Shown here one piece after another: positions 35,529 to 44,137 of a stretch of 64,000 bases of DNA. Both the position numbers and the translations under genes were made by a program. This DNA is from Rhizobium sp. P38BS-XIX (GTDB lineage Bacteria > Pseudomonadota > Alphaproteobacteria > Rhizobiales > Rhizobiaceae). The notes under the pieces were generated by a model, which saw only the letters and a list, made by a program, of their open reading frames with translations, was not told the DNA's origin and did no database searches. Position 1 is the stretch's first letter, and each line of letters opens with the position of its first letter. The DNA lies in assembly GCF_012641435.1 (NCBI RefSeq), contig NZ_JABAIJ010000006.1:372001-436000 (forward strand). The letters run 5' to 3'.

Positions 35529-36443
35529 ATGGACAGCACCTCTTCCTCATTCGAACATCGCCTCAAGGATCATGCGGGCAAGACCGAAGCTCTTTTGAAG
35601 CAGCTTCTCGCCGATGCCAACCTTGATGACGAGATCGTTCGGCCGAACAGGCTGCTGAGCGCCATGCGCCATGGCGTCCTGAACGGCGGCAAGAGGCTAC
35701 GACCTTTTCTTGTCACGGAATCGGCCGCCCTGCTCGGCGGGAAGGCGGATGCCGCCCTCAGGATCGGCGCGGCCCTTGAATGCGTGCACTGTTATTCGCT
35801 CGTGCATGACGATCTGCCGGCCATGGACGACGACGACCTGCGCCGCGGACAGCCGACGGTCCACATCGCTTTCGACTACGCAACGGCGATCCTGGCCGGT
35901 GATAGCCTGCTGACCTATGCTTTCGACATCATCGCGGCGCCTGAAACGGAGCTGCCGGCAGATCGGAAAATGGCGCTGGTGCTCGCCTTGTCGCGCGCAG
36001 CAGGCATTGGCGGCATGGCCGGCGGCCAGGCGCTCGATCTTGCGGCGGAGAAAGAAACGCCGGATGAAACCGGCATCACGACGCTGCAGGCGATGAAGAC
36101 CGGCGCGCTGATCCGCTTTGCCTGTGAGGCCGGCGCGATCATCGCCGGTGCCACGACGGACGATCGCAAACGCCTGCGCATCTTCGGCGAAAAGATCGGC
36201 CTCGCCTTCCAGCTGGCCGACGATCTGCTTGATCTGACGGCCGACGCGGCCACGCTGGGCAAGGCGACCGGCAAGGATGCAGCCCGCGGTAAGGCTACGC
36301 TCGTTGGGCTGCATGGGCAGGAATGGGCGGAGACAACGCTTGCAAAGCTGGTGAGCGACGCGGGCGATCTTCTCTCCGGCTACGGCAACAAAGCTGACGT
36401 CCTGATAGAGACGGCGCGCTTCGTCGCAAACCGCAAGAACTGA
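35529..36443 (+). CDS. ispA: Polyprenyl synthetase, farnesyl-diphosphate synthase type
   Basis: The 304-residue enzyme condenses IPP with allylic diphosphates. The first Asp-rich motif is seen in HDDLPAMDDDDLRRG (about residues 97-111; two inserted residues between Asp pairs are typical of bacterial FPP synthases), and the second in LADDLLDLTAD. GKRLRPF and the KTGALI segment are also conserved. The ATG at 35529 gives the family length; the frame opens at 35481. Product chain length (C15) is inferred from family resemblance. Confidence 0.9.
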   Translation: MDSTSSSFEHRLKDHAGKTEALLKQLLADANLDDEIVRPNRLLSAMRHGVLNGGKRLRPFLVTESAALLGGKADAALRIGAALECVHCYSLVHDDLPAMDDDDLRRGQPTVHIAFDYATAILAGDSLLTYAFDIIAAPETELPADRKMALVLALSRAAGIGGMAGGQALDLAAEKETPDETGITTLQAMKTGALIRFACEAGAIIAGATTDDRKRLRIFGEKIGLAFQLADDLLDLTADAATLGKATGKDAARGKATLVGLHGQEWAETTLAKLVSDAGDLLSGYGNKADVLIETARFVANRKN

Positions 36444-36479
36444 CAGCCCTTCGACAGCCACCCACTTCAGGCAAACCGG

Positions 36480-37508
36480 TTACGGTTTGTTGCGGACGAG
36501 ATCGTGGTCGAACAGGCTCTTTCCGCAATCGGTGATCGTCAGTGACGAGGGACGCGGCGAGAAACCGAGCAGCTTGCGCGCCTTCTGCGACGTCAAACCG
36601 AACTTTCTGCCGATAAGCGGCACCAGCGGCCGCAGATCCCTGAGGAACGGCGCAAGAAGCCGCACGAGAATGCTCGGCATGCGCCGTATCGGGGCTTTGG
36701 CTCCGCGCGCGCCCAAGCCTTGTCGTAAGGCTTTCGCGATCTCCTCGAGCCACAAAAACTCGCCGGCGACGATGAAACGCTGGCCAGCGGCATCCGGCGA
36801 GATCATCGCCTGCACATGCATATCGGCAATATCGCGAACGTCGACCACCCAGAAGCCAAGCCGTGGCAGGAATTTGGGTTTGCCAAGCAGCAGGTCACGA
36901 ATGATGCGCACCGAGCCCAGATTGCCGGCCGTCAGCAGCGGGCCAAAGACCGCGCCCGGCAGCACGGTCGAAAATTCCGTCGCGCCGCCATTGGCTTCCA
37001 TGAACTCCCACGCCGCACGCTCTGCCAGAATCTTCGACACACGATAGATATCGAACTGAGGATCGTGCGGATCGGCCCACATCGTCTCGTCGCTGACGAG
37101 ATTGAGTTCCAGCGGCGGACGAGCGGTGGCGGCCGCCGAAGTCATCACCACCCGCTTGACTCTCGCATCGACAGCAGCCTTCAGGACCCGCAGCGTGCCC
37201 TGACGCGCAGGGCGAACAAAGGCCTCACGATCGCCGGCTGGAGCATTGCTTAACGGCGAGGCGACATGGAGCACATAATCGCAGCCTGCCATCGCCTCGG
37301 CCCATCCTCTATCGTCCAGAAGTTCGGCGGCATGGAAGGACAGGTTGGACGTATCCTTCACGATGGAAGCGATCGCGGCACGCGCTGCGGGTTCTTTTGA
37401 TAGATCGCGCACAGTCGTGCGCACGAGGTAGCCGCGCTGAAGCAGGGCGGCGATGCACCATCCAGCGACAAAGCCTGTGCCGCCGGTAACGAGAACTGTC
37501 TCTTTCAT
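36480..37508 (-). CDS. NAD(P)-dependent extended SDR, dihydroflavonol-reductase-like
   Basis: The 342-residue protein has the Rossmann motif TGGTGFVAGW (about residues 8-17), an SDR substrate and catalytic region (TSAAATAR, then YRVSKILAERAAWEF supplying Tyr and Lys, about 150-165), and a substrate-binding C-terminal half. It belongs to the 4-dihydroflavonol reductase/aldehyde reductase group; the true substrate is not deducible. It is divergent from a TetR gene across about 90 bp containing a GTATAC pair, so it is probably the regulator's target. Confidence 0.85.
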   Translation of the reverse strand: MKETVLVTGGTGFVAGWCIAALLQRGYLVRTTVRDLSKEPAARAAIASIVKDTSNLSFHAAELLDDRGWAEAMAGCDYVLHVASPLSNAPAGDREAFVRPARQGTLRVLKAAVDARVKRVVMTSAAATARPPLELNLVSDETMWADPHDPQFDIYRVSKILAERAAWEFMEANGGATEFSTVLPGAVFGPLLTAGNLGSVRIIRDLLLGKPKFLPRLGFWVVDVRDIADMHVQAMISPDAAGQRFIVAGEFLWLEEIAKALRQGLGARGAKAPIRRMPSILVRLLAPFLRDLRPLVPLIGRKFGLTSQKARKLLGFSPRPSSLTITDCGKSLFDHDLVRNKP

Positions 37509-37547
37509 CGAATCTCCAAGGCCGTACAGGCCGTTTATTGACCATTA

Positions 37548-37563
37548 GTATACAAGCGTATAC
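37548..37563. promoter_or_regulatory. Candidate TetR operator
   Basis: GTATAC occurs at 37548-37553 and 37558-37563 with a 4-nt spacer, making a symmetric site between the divergent SDR and TetR genes. It fits a TetR dimer operator controlling both. Confidence 0.45.
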
Positions 37564-37600
37564 ATTAGGAAACAAGATAAGTCTACGGCGGTATATTTGG

Positions 37601-38212
37601 ATGGAAATACATGGATCCGAGGACACACCCCGACCGCGCAACGCAGCCGCCACGCGCGCCGCTATTCTTGAATCTGCAAGGCTTGCCTTCATCCGCTCAG
37701 GCTACGAGGGAGCCGGCGTTCGCGAGATTGCAAAAGGCGCCGGCGTTACCGCCATGCTCATCAATCGCTACTTCGGCTCAAAGGAAGAGTTGTTCGCCGA
37801 GGTGCTCGAGCGGGCCAATGAAAACCCCATCATCGCCACAAGCGACAATCTTCGCTCGCCCGACAGGGCAAGGATTGTCGCAAGAATGTTGCTGGAGGTG
37901 ACGGCGCCCAACGCGACGGCTCTGGATGGCTTCATGATCATGCTGCGCTCAGCCTCGAGCGACGCCGCTCTCGAAATCGGCCGAAAGGTCGTCGAAAAGC
38001 AAAATCAGCGTAACATCACGGCCGCCCTGTCAGGCAAGGCGGCGCCGCAACGGGCAGCAGTTCTTCTATCGCTGGTCGCTGGCGTACAGATCATGCGGCA
38101 GATGATAGGCCTCACGGCCATGAACGCGGAGGCATCCGCGGAATTGCAGGCAATCCTGGAGCCGATCGTGCGCCAACTTATGGATGCCGAAGAAACGGCA
38201 AAACTTGGCTAA
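37601..38212 (+). CDS. TetR-family transcriptional regulator
   Basis: The 203-residue protein has a TetR N-terminal helix-turn-helix (AAATRAAILESARLAFIRSGYEG, then VREIAKGAGVTAMLINRYFGSKEELF, about residues 12-65) and a variable ligand-binding C-terminal domain ending in a helix with EPIVRQLMDAEE. The ATG at 37601 is favoured over the TTG at 37538 because the intergenic GTATAC pair then lies outside the gene. It is divergent from the SDR gene and likely represses it. Confidence 0.88.
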   Translation: MEIHGSEDTPRPRNAAATRAAILESARLAFIRSGYEGAGVREIAKGAGVTAMLINRYFGSKEELFAEVLERANENPIIATSDNLRSPDRARIVARMLLEVTAPNATALDGFMIMLRSASSDAALEIGRKVVEKQNQRNITAALSGKAAPQRAAVLLSLVAGVQIMRQMIGLTAMNAEASAELQAILEPIVRQLMDAEETAKLG

Positions 38213-38370
38213 TCGCTGCGGCGATCCATTCAGCGATGGAATGTCACCATCACAAGAATCCATGCGTCGACGGGTGATTTTCGCCGTACGTTATGACAAG
38301 TTCGCAAGCTGAATTGGTTCGCAGCCGTGGAATTATCCGCGTCGACGAATGCCCCGGAAAGTTATTCTCC

Positions 38371-39012
38371 ATGCGCGAAGCCCTCGCCTATCTGCCGCAG
38401 ATCCTGCCGGCCTACATCGCCTATATCGTTGCCGTCGTCAGCCCCGGTCCGGCCATCATGGCCATCATCGGCACCTCGATGACCCATGGCCGCAAGGCCG
38501 GGATGACCATCTCGCTCGGCATTTTCGGGGGATCGTTGACATGGGCGATTGCCGCCGCAGCCGGCCTTGCCACGTTGCTGCAGACCTATGCGATGGCGCT
38601 GGAAGTTCTGAAAATCTTCGGCGGCCTCTATCTGCTTTATCTGGCCTATAAGGCATTCCGCGCCGTGCGCTCCAACGGCGACCTGCCGACCGCAACCAGC
38701 GAAACGAAGGTACCGACGTTCAAGTCGCTGGTTCTGCGCGGCTATGGCATCCACGTCACCAACCCGAAGGCAATTTTCGCCTGGCTGGCCATCATCGCGC
38801 TCGGCATGCCGCAGGGTGCGCCCGCGTCTGTCGCAGCGCTGATCATCGTCGTCTGCTGCGCGACGGGTTTTCTGGTGTTCATGGGCTATTCGGCGCTGTT
38901 TTCGACGCCGCATGCGCTGCGGATATACCGCAATGCGCGTCGCTGGATCGAGGGCGCCATGGCCGGCTTCTACTGCTTTGCCGGCATCAAGCTGCTGACC
39001 GGCAGTCTCTGA
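38371..39012 (+). CDS. LysE/RhtB-family amino-acid exporter
   Basis: The 213-residue inner-membrane protein has about six TM helices and the LysE/RhtB hallmark VSPGPAIMAIIGTSMTHGRKAG (split, about residues 21-42), followed by the TWAIAAAAGLATLL and GGLYLLYLAYKAF helices. Members export amino acids such as homoserine, threonine or lysine; the substrate here is unknown. The ATG at 38371 gives the family N-terminus; the frame extends to 38293. It is convergent with ispG. Confidence 0.88.
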   Translation: MREALAYLPQILPAYIAYIVAVVSPGPAIMAIIGTSMTHGRKAGMTISLGIFGGSLTWAIAAAAGLATLLQTYAMALEVLKIFGGLYLLYLAYKAFRAVRSNGDLPTATSETKVPTFKSLVLRGYGIHVTNPKAIFAWLAIIALGMPQGAPASVAALIIVVCCATGFLVFMGYSALFSTPHALRIYRNARRWIEGAMAGFYCFAGIKLLTGSL

Positions 39013-39031
39013 ACCCAATCAGAGCGGCGGA

Positions 39032-40285
39032 TCACTCCGCCGCGACGTTCTTCTGGCCGAACCGCTTCTCGATGTAGTCGGCAACCAGCGCTTCGAAATC
39101 CGACGCGATATTCGGGCCGCGCAGCGTCATGGCCTTCTGGCCGTCGATGAAGACAGGGGCGGCCGGCGTCTCGCCGGTGCCGGGCAGCGAAATACCGATA
39201 TCGGCATGCTTGCTTTCGCCCGGGCCGTTGACGATGCAGCCCATGACGGCCACGTTCAGCGCCTCGACGCCCGGATATTTCTCGCGCCAGACCGGCATGT
39301 TCTTGCGGATGTCGTTCTGGATGTTCTGCGCCAGTTCCTGGAAGACCGTCGACGTCGTACGGCCGCAGCCGGGACAAGCGGCGACGACGGGGATGAACTG
39401 GCGGAAACCCATGACCTGCAACAGTTCCTGCGCCACCTGCACTTCGCGGGTGCGGTCGCCGTTTGGCTCCGGCGTCAAGGAAACGCGGATCGTGTCGCCG
39501 ATACCGTGCTGCAGCACATAACCCATGGCGGCGGACGAGGCGACGATGCCCTTGGAACCCATGCCGGCTTCGGTCAGGCCGAGATGCAGCGCATGGTCGG
39601 AACGCTCCGACAGCATGGAATAGACGGCGATCAGATCCTGCACCTGGCTGACCTTGGCCGACAGGATGATGCGGTTGCGCGGCAGGCCGATTTCCTCTGC
39701 AAGGCTGGCGGAGATCAGCGCCGACTGCACGATCGTCTCCCGCGTCACCTGCCGGGCCGACAGCGGCGAACCTTCGGCGGCATTCTTGTCCATCAGCGCG
39801 GTCAGGAGGTCCTGATCGAGCGAACCCCAGTTGACGCCGATGCGCACCGGCTTGTCGTAGCGGATCGCCATCTCGATGATTTCGGCGAACTGCTTGTCCT
39901 TCTTGTCCTTGAAGCCGACATTGCCGGGATTGATGCGGTATTTCGCCAGCGCCTCGGCGCAGGCAGGATGATCGGCAAGCAGCTTGTGGCCGATATAATG
40001 AAAATCGCCGATCAGCGGCACATCCATGCCGAGGCGCAGCAACCGTTCGCGAATCTTCGGCACGGCGGCAGCGCTTTCATCGCGGTCGACGGTGATGCGC
40101 ACCAGCTCGGAACCGGATTTATAAAGGGCGGCGACCTGGGCGACGGTCGAATCGATATCGGCCGTGTCGGTATTGGTCATGGACTGCACGACCACGGGCG
40201 CACCGCCGCCGACAATCACGCCGCCAACATCGACGGCAACGGAGGAACGGCGCGGTTTCGGATCGAAATCGGTGACGGACGACAT
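39032..40285 (-). CDS. ispG: 4-hydroxy-3-methylbut-2-enyl-diphosphate synthase (flavodoxin/ferredoxin)
   Basis: The 417-residue 4Fe-4S enzyme catalyses the sixth MEP-pathway step, making HMBPP. Features are the N-terminal TIM-barrel opening (VGGVIVGGGAPVVVQSMTNTDT split), MGSKGIVAS, and the cluster ligands in ACPGCGRTT (CxxC) and AVMGCIVNGPGE (Cys and Glu) in the C-terminal reductase domain. The frame extends to 40333, but the ATG at 40285 gives the usual rhizobial N-terminus. It provides IPP for the prenyl synthase nearby. Confidence 0.95.
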   Translation of the reverse strand: MSSVTDFDPKPRRSSVAVDVGGVIVGGGAPVVVQSMTNTDTADIDSTVAQVAALYKSGSELVRITVDRDESAAAVPKIRERLLRLGMDVPLIGDFHYIGHKLLADHPACAEALAKYRINPGNVGFKDKKDKQFAEIIEMAIRYDKPVRIGVNWGSLDQDLLTALMDKNAAEGSPLSARQVTRETIVQSALISASLAEEIGLPRNRIILSAKVSQVQDLIAVYSMLSERSDHALHLGLTEAGMGSKGIVASSAAMGYVLQHGIGDTIRVSLTPEPNGDRTREVQVAQELLQVMGFRQFIPVVAACPGCGRTTSTVFQELAQNIQNDIRKNMPVWREKYPGVEALNVAVMGCIVNGPGESKHADIGISLPGTGETPAAPVFIDGQKAMTLRGPNIASDFEALVADYIEKRFGQKNVAAE

Positions 40286-40411
40286 GGAAAGCTCTCGCAG
40301 GCCTCGGAAATGGATGCCTTTCAGGTGGATCACGAAACGGTCGTTGTCAACCGCGGCGACAATCTCTTTTGATCGGACGAAGCCATCCGCTATCGGGCAA
40401 AAGCGACGAAA

Positions 40412-41611
40412 TTAATGCGAGCTCTCTCCGATGCCGTCAGCGTAGCGCGCCAGCGACGAGAAGGCCAGCACCACGAGCAGCAGCACCGGCAGCGCCATCA
40501 GGACCGGTGAGAAGCCGACATGCTCGGCGGCAAAGCCGATCGCGGACGGCGCGACCAGCATGCCGGAGTAGCCCATGGTGGTGACAACCGAGATGCCGAT
40601 ACCGGGTTGCAAACCGGGGATATTGCCGGCTGCAGAAAAGGCGATCGGCACCATGTTGGAAATACCGATACCGCAGAGCGCAAATCCGAGAATGGCGATT
40701 TCCGCATTCGGCGCAAGTGCGGCGGTCAGCATGCCGACGATGGCAAAGACCGTGCAGACGCGCAGCGTCTTGATGGCGCCAAGCCAATCGCGCACGAAAT
40801 CGCCGGCAAAGCGCATTGTCGCCATGGTAGCGGAGAAGGCGGCAAAGCCAAAGCCTGAGAGCGCAACGGACGCGCCCTTTTCCTGGCCGAGATAGAGGGC
40901 GCTCCAATCGAGCACCGCGCCTTCCGGCACCATGCAGAACAATGCGACCATGCCGAGCAGCCACGGCAGCGGGATCATCGGCAGCTTCGCCTTCGGCCGC
41001 GCATCGTCGGGATGCGGTTGATCGCCGAGGACCATCGGCCACGCGACGACGAGAAAAAGGACGCCAAGGGCGGTAGACACCTCGGCATGGCCGAGAACGC
41101 CCCAGCGCGAAATCAGCAGGCCGCCGATCGCCGAACCGAGCAGGCCGCCAAGGCTCCAGAAGGCATGACAGGACGACATGATTGCCCGGCGCATGGATTT
41201 TTCGACCGAGACCGCATTGGCGTTCATCGCCACATCCATAGCGCCGATGAAACCACCGAAAAGGAAGAGGGCAATCGCCGCGGTCAAGACATTCGGCGCC
41301 AGCGTCAGCGCCAGGATCATCGGCAACAGCAACACCGCAAAAACACGCACGACGACGCGCGATCCCCGCGCCGCGATCTGGGCGCCGGCCAGCGGCATCA
41401 TGACGAGCGAACCGACACCGAAAACGAGGATCATCAGGCCAAGCTCGAATTTCGACAAATGCAGCCGCTCGGCAAATTCCGGAATCTTCGGCGCCCAGCA
41501 ACCCACCGTAAAGCCGTTCAGCAAGAACAACAGCGAGACAGCGGCGCGCGATTTCGTGAAAAACCCGCTCCTTCGCGCCTCAAGCCCCTCCGTTCTGATC
41601 ATCTCGCCCAT
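40412..41611 (-). CDS. MFS transporter, 12 TM
   Basis: The 399-residue inner-membrane protein has about 12 hydrophobic helices. TM1 (AAVSLLFLLNGFTVGCWAPKIP) and loop 2-3 (GAQIAARGSRVVV) resemble the FucP/YbjJ-like group of MFS transporters rather than drug exporters with a strong motif A. Substrate is unknown. A good GGAGGAG precedes the ATG. It is co-directional with ispG but separated from it by about 125 nt, and divergent from the EamA gene. Confidence 0.85.
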   Translation of the reverse strand: MGEMIRTEGLEARRSGFFTKSRAAVSLLFLLNGFTVGCWAPKIPEFAERLHLSKFELGLMILVFGVGSLVMMPLAGAQIAARGSRVVVRVFAVLLLPMILALTLAPNVLTAAIALFLFGGFIGAMDVAMNANAVSVEKSMRRAIMSSCHAFWSLGGLLGSAIGGLLISRWGVLGHAEVSTALGVLFLVVAWPMVLGDQPHPDDARPKAKLPMIPLPWLLGMVALFCMVPEGAVLDWSALYLGQEKGASVALSGFGFAAFSATMATMRFAGDFVRDWLGAIKTLRVCTVFAIVGMLTAALAPNAEIAILGFALCGIGISNMVPIAFSAAGNIPGLQPGIGISVVTTMGYSGMLVAPSAIGFAAEHVGFSPVLMALPVLLLVVLAFSSLARYADGIGESSH

Positions 41612-41766
41612 AAAAGCTCCTCCGATTCCGTGCCGCAGTCTATTTAAATCGATTGAAATCTCAACGACCGAAACAGGTGGAAACGGTCACATTTCGTCTC
41701 TGTCTGTTAAAGCGGAGGCAAAGACGCCACAACCCCGAATAAATAATTCGTGACCCGTGTGCCACG

Positions 41767-42738
41767 ATGAAAAGTCCTATTGACGGCGAAAAAACAGGCT
41801 CCTATCGCTTTAGACCTGAAACAATCTTCAGCAGGCCCGAGTCGGGCCATCCCTTTGGTGCTTCCGTGAAAAACCCAATCAGCTATGGCATCCTGCTTAC
41901 GGTGTTTGCCTACATGCTGTTTACCGCCCACGATTCGGCGGTGAAGCTGCTCGTCGCCTCGATCCCGGTCTGGCAAGTACTGTTCATCCGAAGCTGCACC
42001 ATCCTCGCCGGATGCTTCGTCTTCGAAGGGCCTTCACTCGTTCACAAAGTGGCGCGCTCGCCGATCCTGAAGCCGATGATTCTGCGAAGCATCATCATCC
42101 TGATCGCCTGGATTTCCTATTATTCGGCCGCCTCATATCTGCAGCTTGCGGAAGTGACGACGCTTTATTACGCAGCCCCGATCGTCGGCACGATTCTCGC
42201 GACCATCGTCCTGCGCGAAAAGGTTACCTTTACCCGCTGGATGGCGGTCGGCGTCGGCTTTTGCGGCGTGGTGATCGCCTCCAATCCCGTCGGCCTGTCG
42301 ATCTCCTGGCCGGTCTATCTGGCGCTGCAGGCGGCCGTCCTCTGGGCAAGCGGCATGGTGCTGCTGCGCAAGACGGCGCTGCACGAGAAGAGCCATATCC
42401 AGATGGCCGTCTCCAACGTCATGTTCATCATCCTGACCGCCGGCATGGCAATCGCCCATTGGCAGACGCCGACGCTCTTTCAGGTCGTGCTGCTTGTACT
42501 GACCGGCATCATCGCCGGCGCCGGCCAGCTCGCCCTCTTCGAAGGCATGCGCCAGGCCCCCGTCTCGGTGCTGGCGCCGTTCGAATACACCTCGCTCGTC
42601 TGGGCCTTCCTGCTCGGCTACCTGATCTGGGGCGACATCCCCGGCGCCAACACATTTATCGGCGCTATTTTGATCCTGAGCGCCGGGTTCATTATTATCA
42701 TTAGCGAGCGGTTGAAGCGGCGGGCCGCCACCGCTTGA
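41767..42738 (+). CDS. EamA/DMT-family transporter
   Basis: The 323-residue protein has ten hydrophobic helices in two EamA repeats: first half FAYMLFTAHDSAVKLL to ATIVLREKVT, second half VYLALQAAVLWASGMVL to VWAFLLGYLIWGDIP and ILILSAGFIIIISERL. It likely exports or imports a metabolite; substrate unknown. The N-terminal 30 residues are hydrophilic and lack a ribosome-binding site, so a GTG at 41866 just before the first helix is a possible start. It is the last core gene before the retron island. Confidence 0.85.
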   Translation: MKSPIDGEKTGSYRFRPETIFSRPESGHPFGASVKNPISYGILLTVFAYMLFTAHDSAVKLLVASIPVWQVLFIRSCTILAGCFVFEGPSLVHKVARSPILKPMILRSIIILIAWISYYSAASYLQLAEVTTLYYAAPIVGTILATIVLREKVTFTRWMAVGVGFCGVVIASNPVGLSISWPVYLALQAAVLWASGMVLLRKTALHEKSHIQMAVSNVMFIILTAGMAIAHWQTPTLFQVVLLVLTGIIAGAGQLALFEGMRQAPVSVLAPFEYTSLVWAFLLGYLIWGDIPGANTFIGAILILSAGFIIIISERLKRRAATA

Positions 42739-43110
42739 GGCTGAGCGCTGGACGGTGATTGTCGGTCGCGTTACGTGCTGTCGTTATCGATCAGCCGTGC
42801 TCGCGGTTCGATAGCAATTTCCGTCCCGGTGGAACGGTAACCTCGCGCCATCAGCGGACATTCGTTTAAGGCGACGTATGGTCCCGATTTGTGGCCCAAA
42901 GCGGACTGTCAAGCTTCAGACGGCGGATCGCCGCAGCGGACATTCATGCAAGTCAGTCGGTGATAGGATTGCGTCCGATGGCTGCCGCTCGACCCGTACG
43001 AAACGAAGTTTACGAAGCATTTTGAACCGGCCTCATTGTCTCGTAACATCCGGGTGGTCATTCTTAAACTTTCTTATATCCTGGAGCTACGAACTGACCG
43101 GAGAAGAAAT
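42739..43110. other. Left flank of the retron island
   Basis: About 370 nt with no supportable gene. AGCGGACATTC occurs at 42853 and 42936 and GGCCCAAAGCGGAC at 42893-42906, of which a near-identical inverted copy lies at 45261-45274 on the far side of the retron. The last 60 nt become AT-rich and include TTATATC (43074-43080), a possible -10 box. Confidence 0.5.
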
Positions 43111-43953
43111 TTGATAATTCAGCCAACCCTTCTCAAAACGGCCGCGCAAAATGTGTCTTCTCGGGTGTTTGTTTGTGGCCCCGGCTATTCTTCAGTTGGG
43201 ATAGCTGTTCGAGATATGGCTCGCGACGCGCTTCAAAAAATACCGAATGTGAAAGCACTTTACGGAGAAGAGATTGAGAGCCAAAGCAGCTATAGGAAGC
43301 AGTCAACAGACCTGCAAACGCTCGAGGTTCGGTTTGCTCATGACGTCGACTTTACGCTGCTGATTCTTGAATCCCCCGGCTCTATTGCGGAACTCGGGAC
43401 TTTCACACAGCTTTCCGGAATCAGAGAGCGACTGGTTGTTTTGCTGTCAGGAAGGTTCTATCGCGCGGAAAGCTACATTTCGAGGGGGCCGTTAAGCTTG
43501 CTCACCCGCCTTAATCCAAACAGTGTTATTTACTTTGACGCAGAGAACGAAAGCGAAATGTTGGATCGCGTCAGATACCCACTTACGTTTTTTAAGTACG
43601 CGCAATATTTGAAGCGTTTCGATTATCTGAAAAATACGATGCTTAGATACCAGCAAATACCTTCAGATTATTCATCTTACATTAAGCCAATTCGCGACCA
43701 ATACCAGATGGCAGCCACATTGATTGCCATTTTGACGGAGGATAGGCCAAGTTACGCCGATCTTCTGCTTTCTTCTGGGCTTCACCCAGATCAATTGAAC
43801 TCGGCCCTGCATGGTCTCTACAACGCCGGCAAGATCAAAAAAGTTGGCTCAGGTCGCTATCGTTCAGTGAACGGCTTCGTGGATGACCTTTTGGAACCTT
43901 TTAGCACTACGGCGATCAGCAAAACTCGGTCAAAGAGGCTTGCAGCAGCTTGA
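43111..43953 (+). CDS. Type II-A retron effector: nucleoside-deoxyribosyltransferase-like + winged HTH (retron St85/Ec86 family)
   Basis: The 280-residue protein starts at a TTG with GGAG 7 nt upstream; the frame opens at 43036. Residues 17-130 look like a Rossmann-like NDT fold: strand RVFVCGPG (18-25), strand FTLLILESPGSIAELG (81-96) with the Glu-Ser-Pro-Gly and ELG residues of the NDT catalytic loop, and strand RLVVLLSGRF. Residues 195-255 form a winged helix (AATLIAILTEDRPSYADLLL, LHGLYNAGKIKKV). The arrangement and the ESPGS-x2-ELG motif match the Ec86 effector by memory. Such effectors act as toxin-like N-glycosidases held by the RT-msDNA complex. AT-rich codons suggest transfer. Confidence 0.8.
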   Translation: MIIQPTLLKTAAQNVSSRVFVCGPGYSSVGIAVRDMARDALQKIPNVKALYGEEIESQSSYRKQSTDLQTLEVRFAHDVDFTLLILESPGSIAELGTFTQLSGIRERLVVLLSGRFYRAESYISRGPLSLLTRLNPNSVIYFDAENESEMLDRVRYPLTFFKYAQYLKRFDYLKNTMLRYQQIPSDYSSYIKPIRDQYQMAATLIAILTEDRPSYADLLLSSGLHPDQLNSALHGLYNAGKIKKVGSGRYRSVNGFVDDLLEPFSTTAISKTRSKRLAAA

Positions 43954-43979
43954 CGTCGCACACCGCTAAAGTAATGTCT

Positions 43980-44137
43980 GCACATTCCTAGCAATTCCCT
44001 GTAAGGGGAGACGCAATGTCATCGTTGCGGGCACGCGAAGTACGCAGAAGCCTGCCATGCAATAAATAGAAAAGAGGCCTTTCTCTTTTGCAATTTATTG
44101 CCTGGCATCGAGAGAGAGAAGAAGTAGGAATGGGTGC
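43980..44137 (+). ncRNA. Retron msr-msd non-coding RNA
   Basis: The segment between effector and RT has the order of a retron ncRNA. The a1 arm GCACATTCCTA (43980-43990) is followed directly by GC, giving the TAGC-type context of the branching G (43991). An msr hairpin pairs 43995-44000 with 44004-44009, and a second pairs 44012-44016 with 44025-44029. A long msd hairpin pairs 44053-44057, 44059-44067 and 44070-44076 with 44103-44107, 44093-44101 and 44083-44089. The a2 arm TAGGAATG-GG-TGC (44125-44137) is complementary to a1 with a 2-nt bulge. Exact msDNA ends need experiment. Confidence 0.8.
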
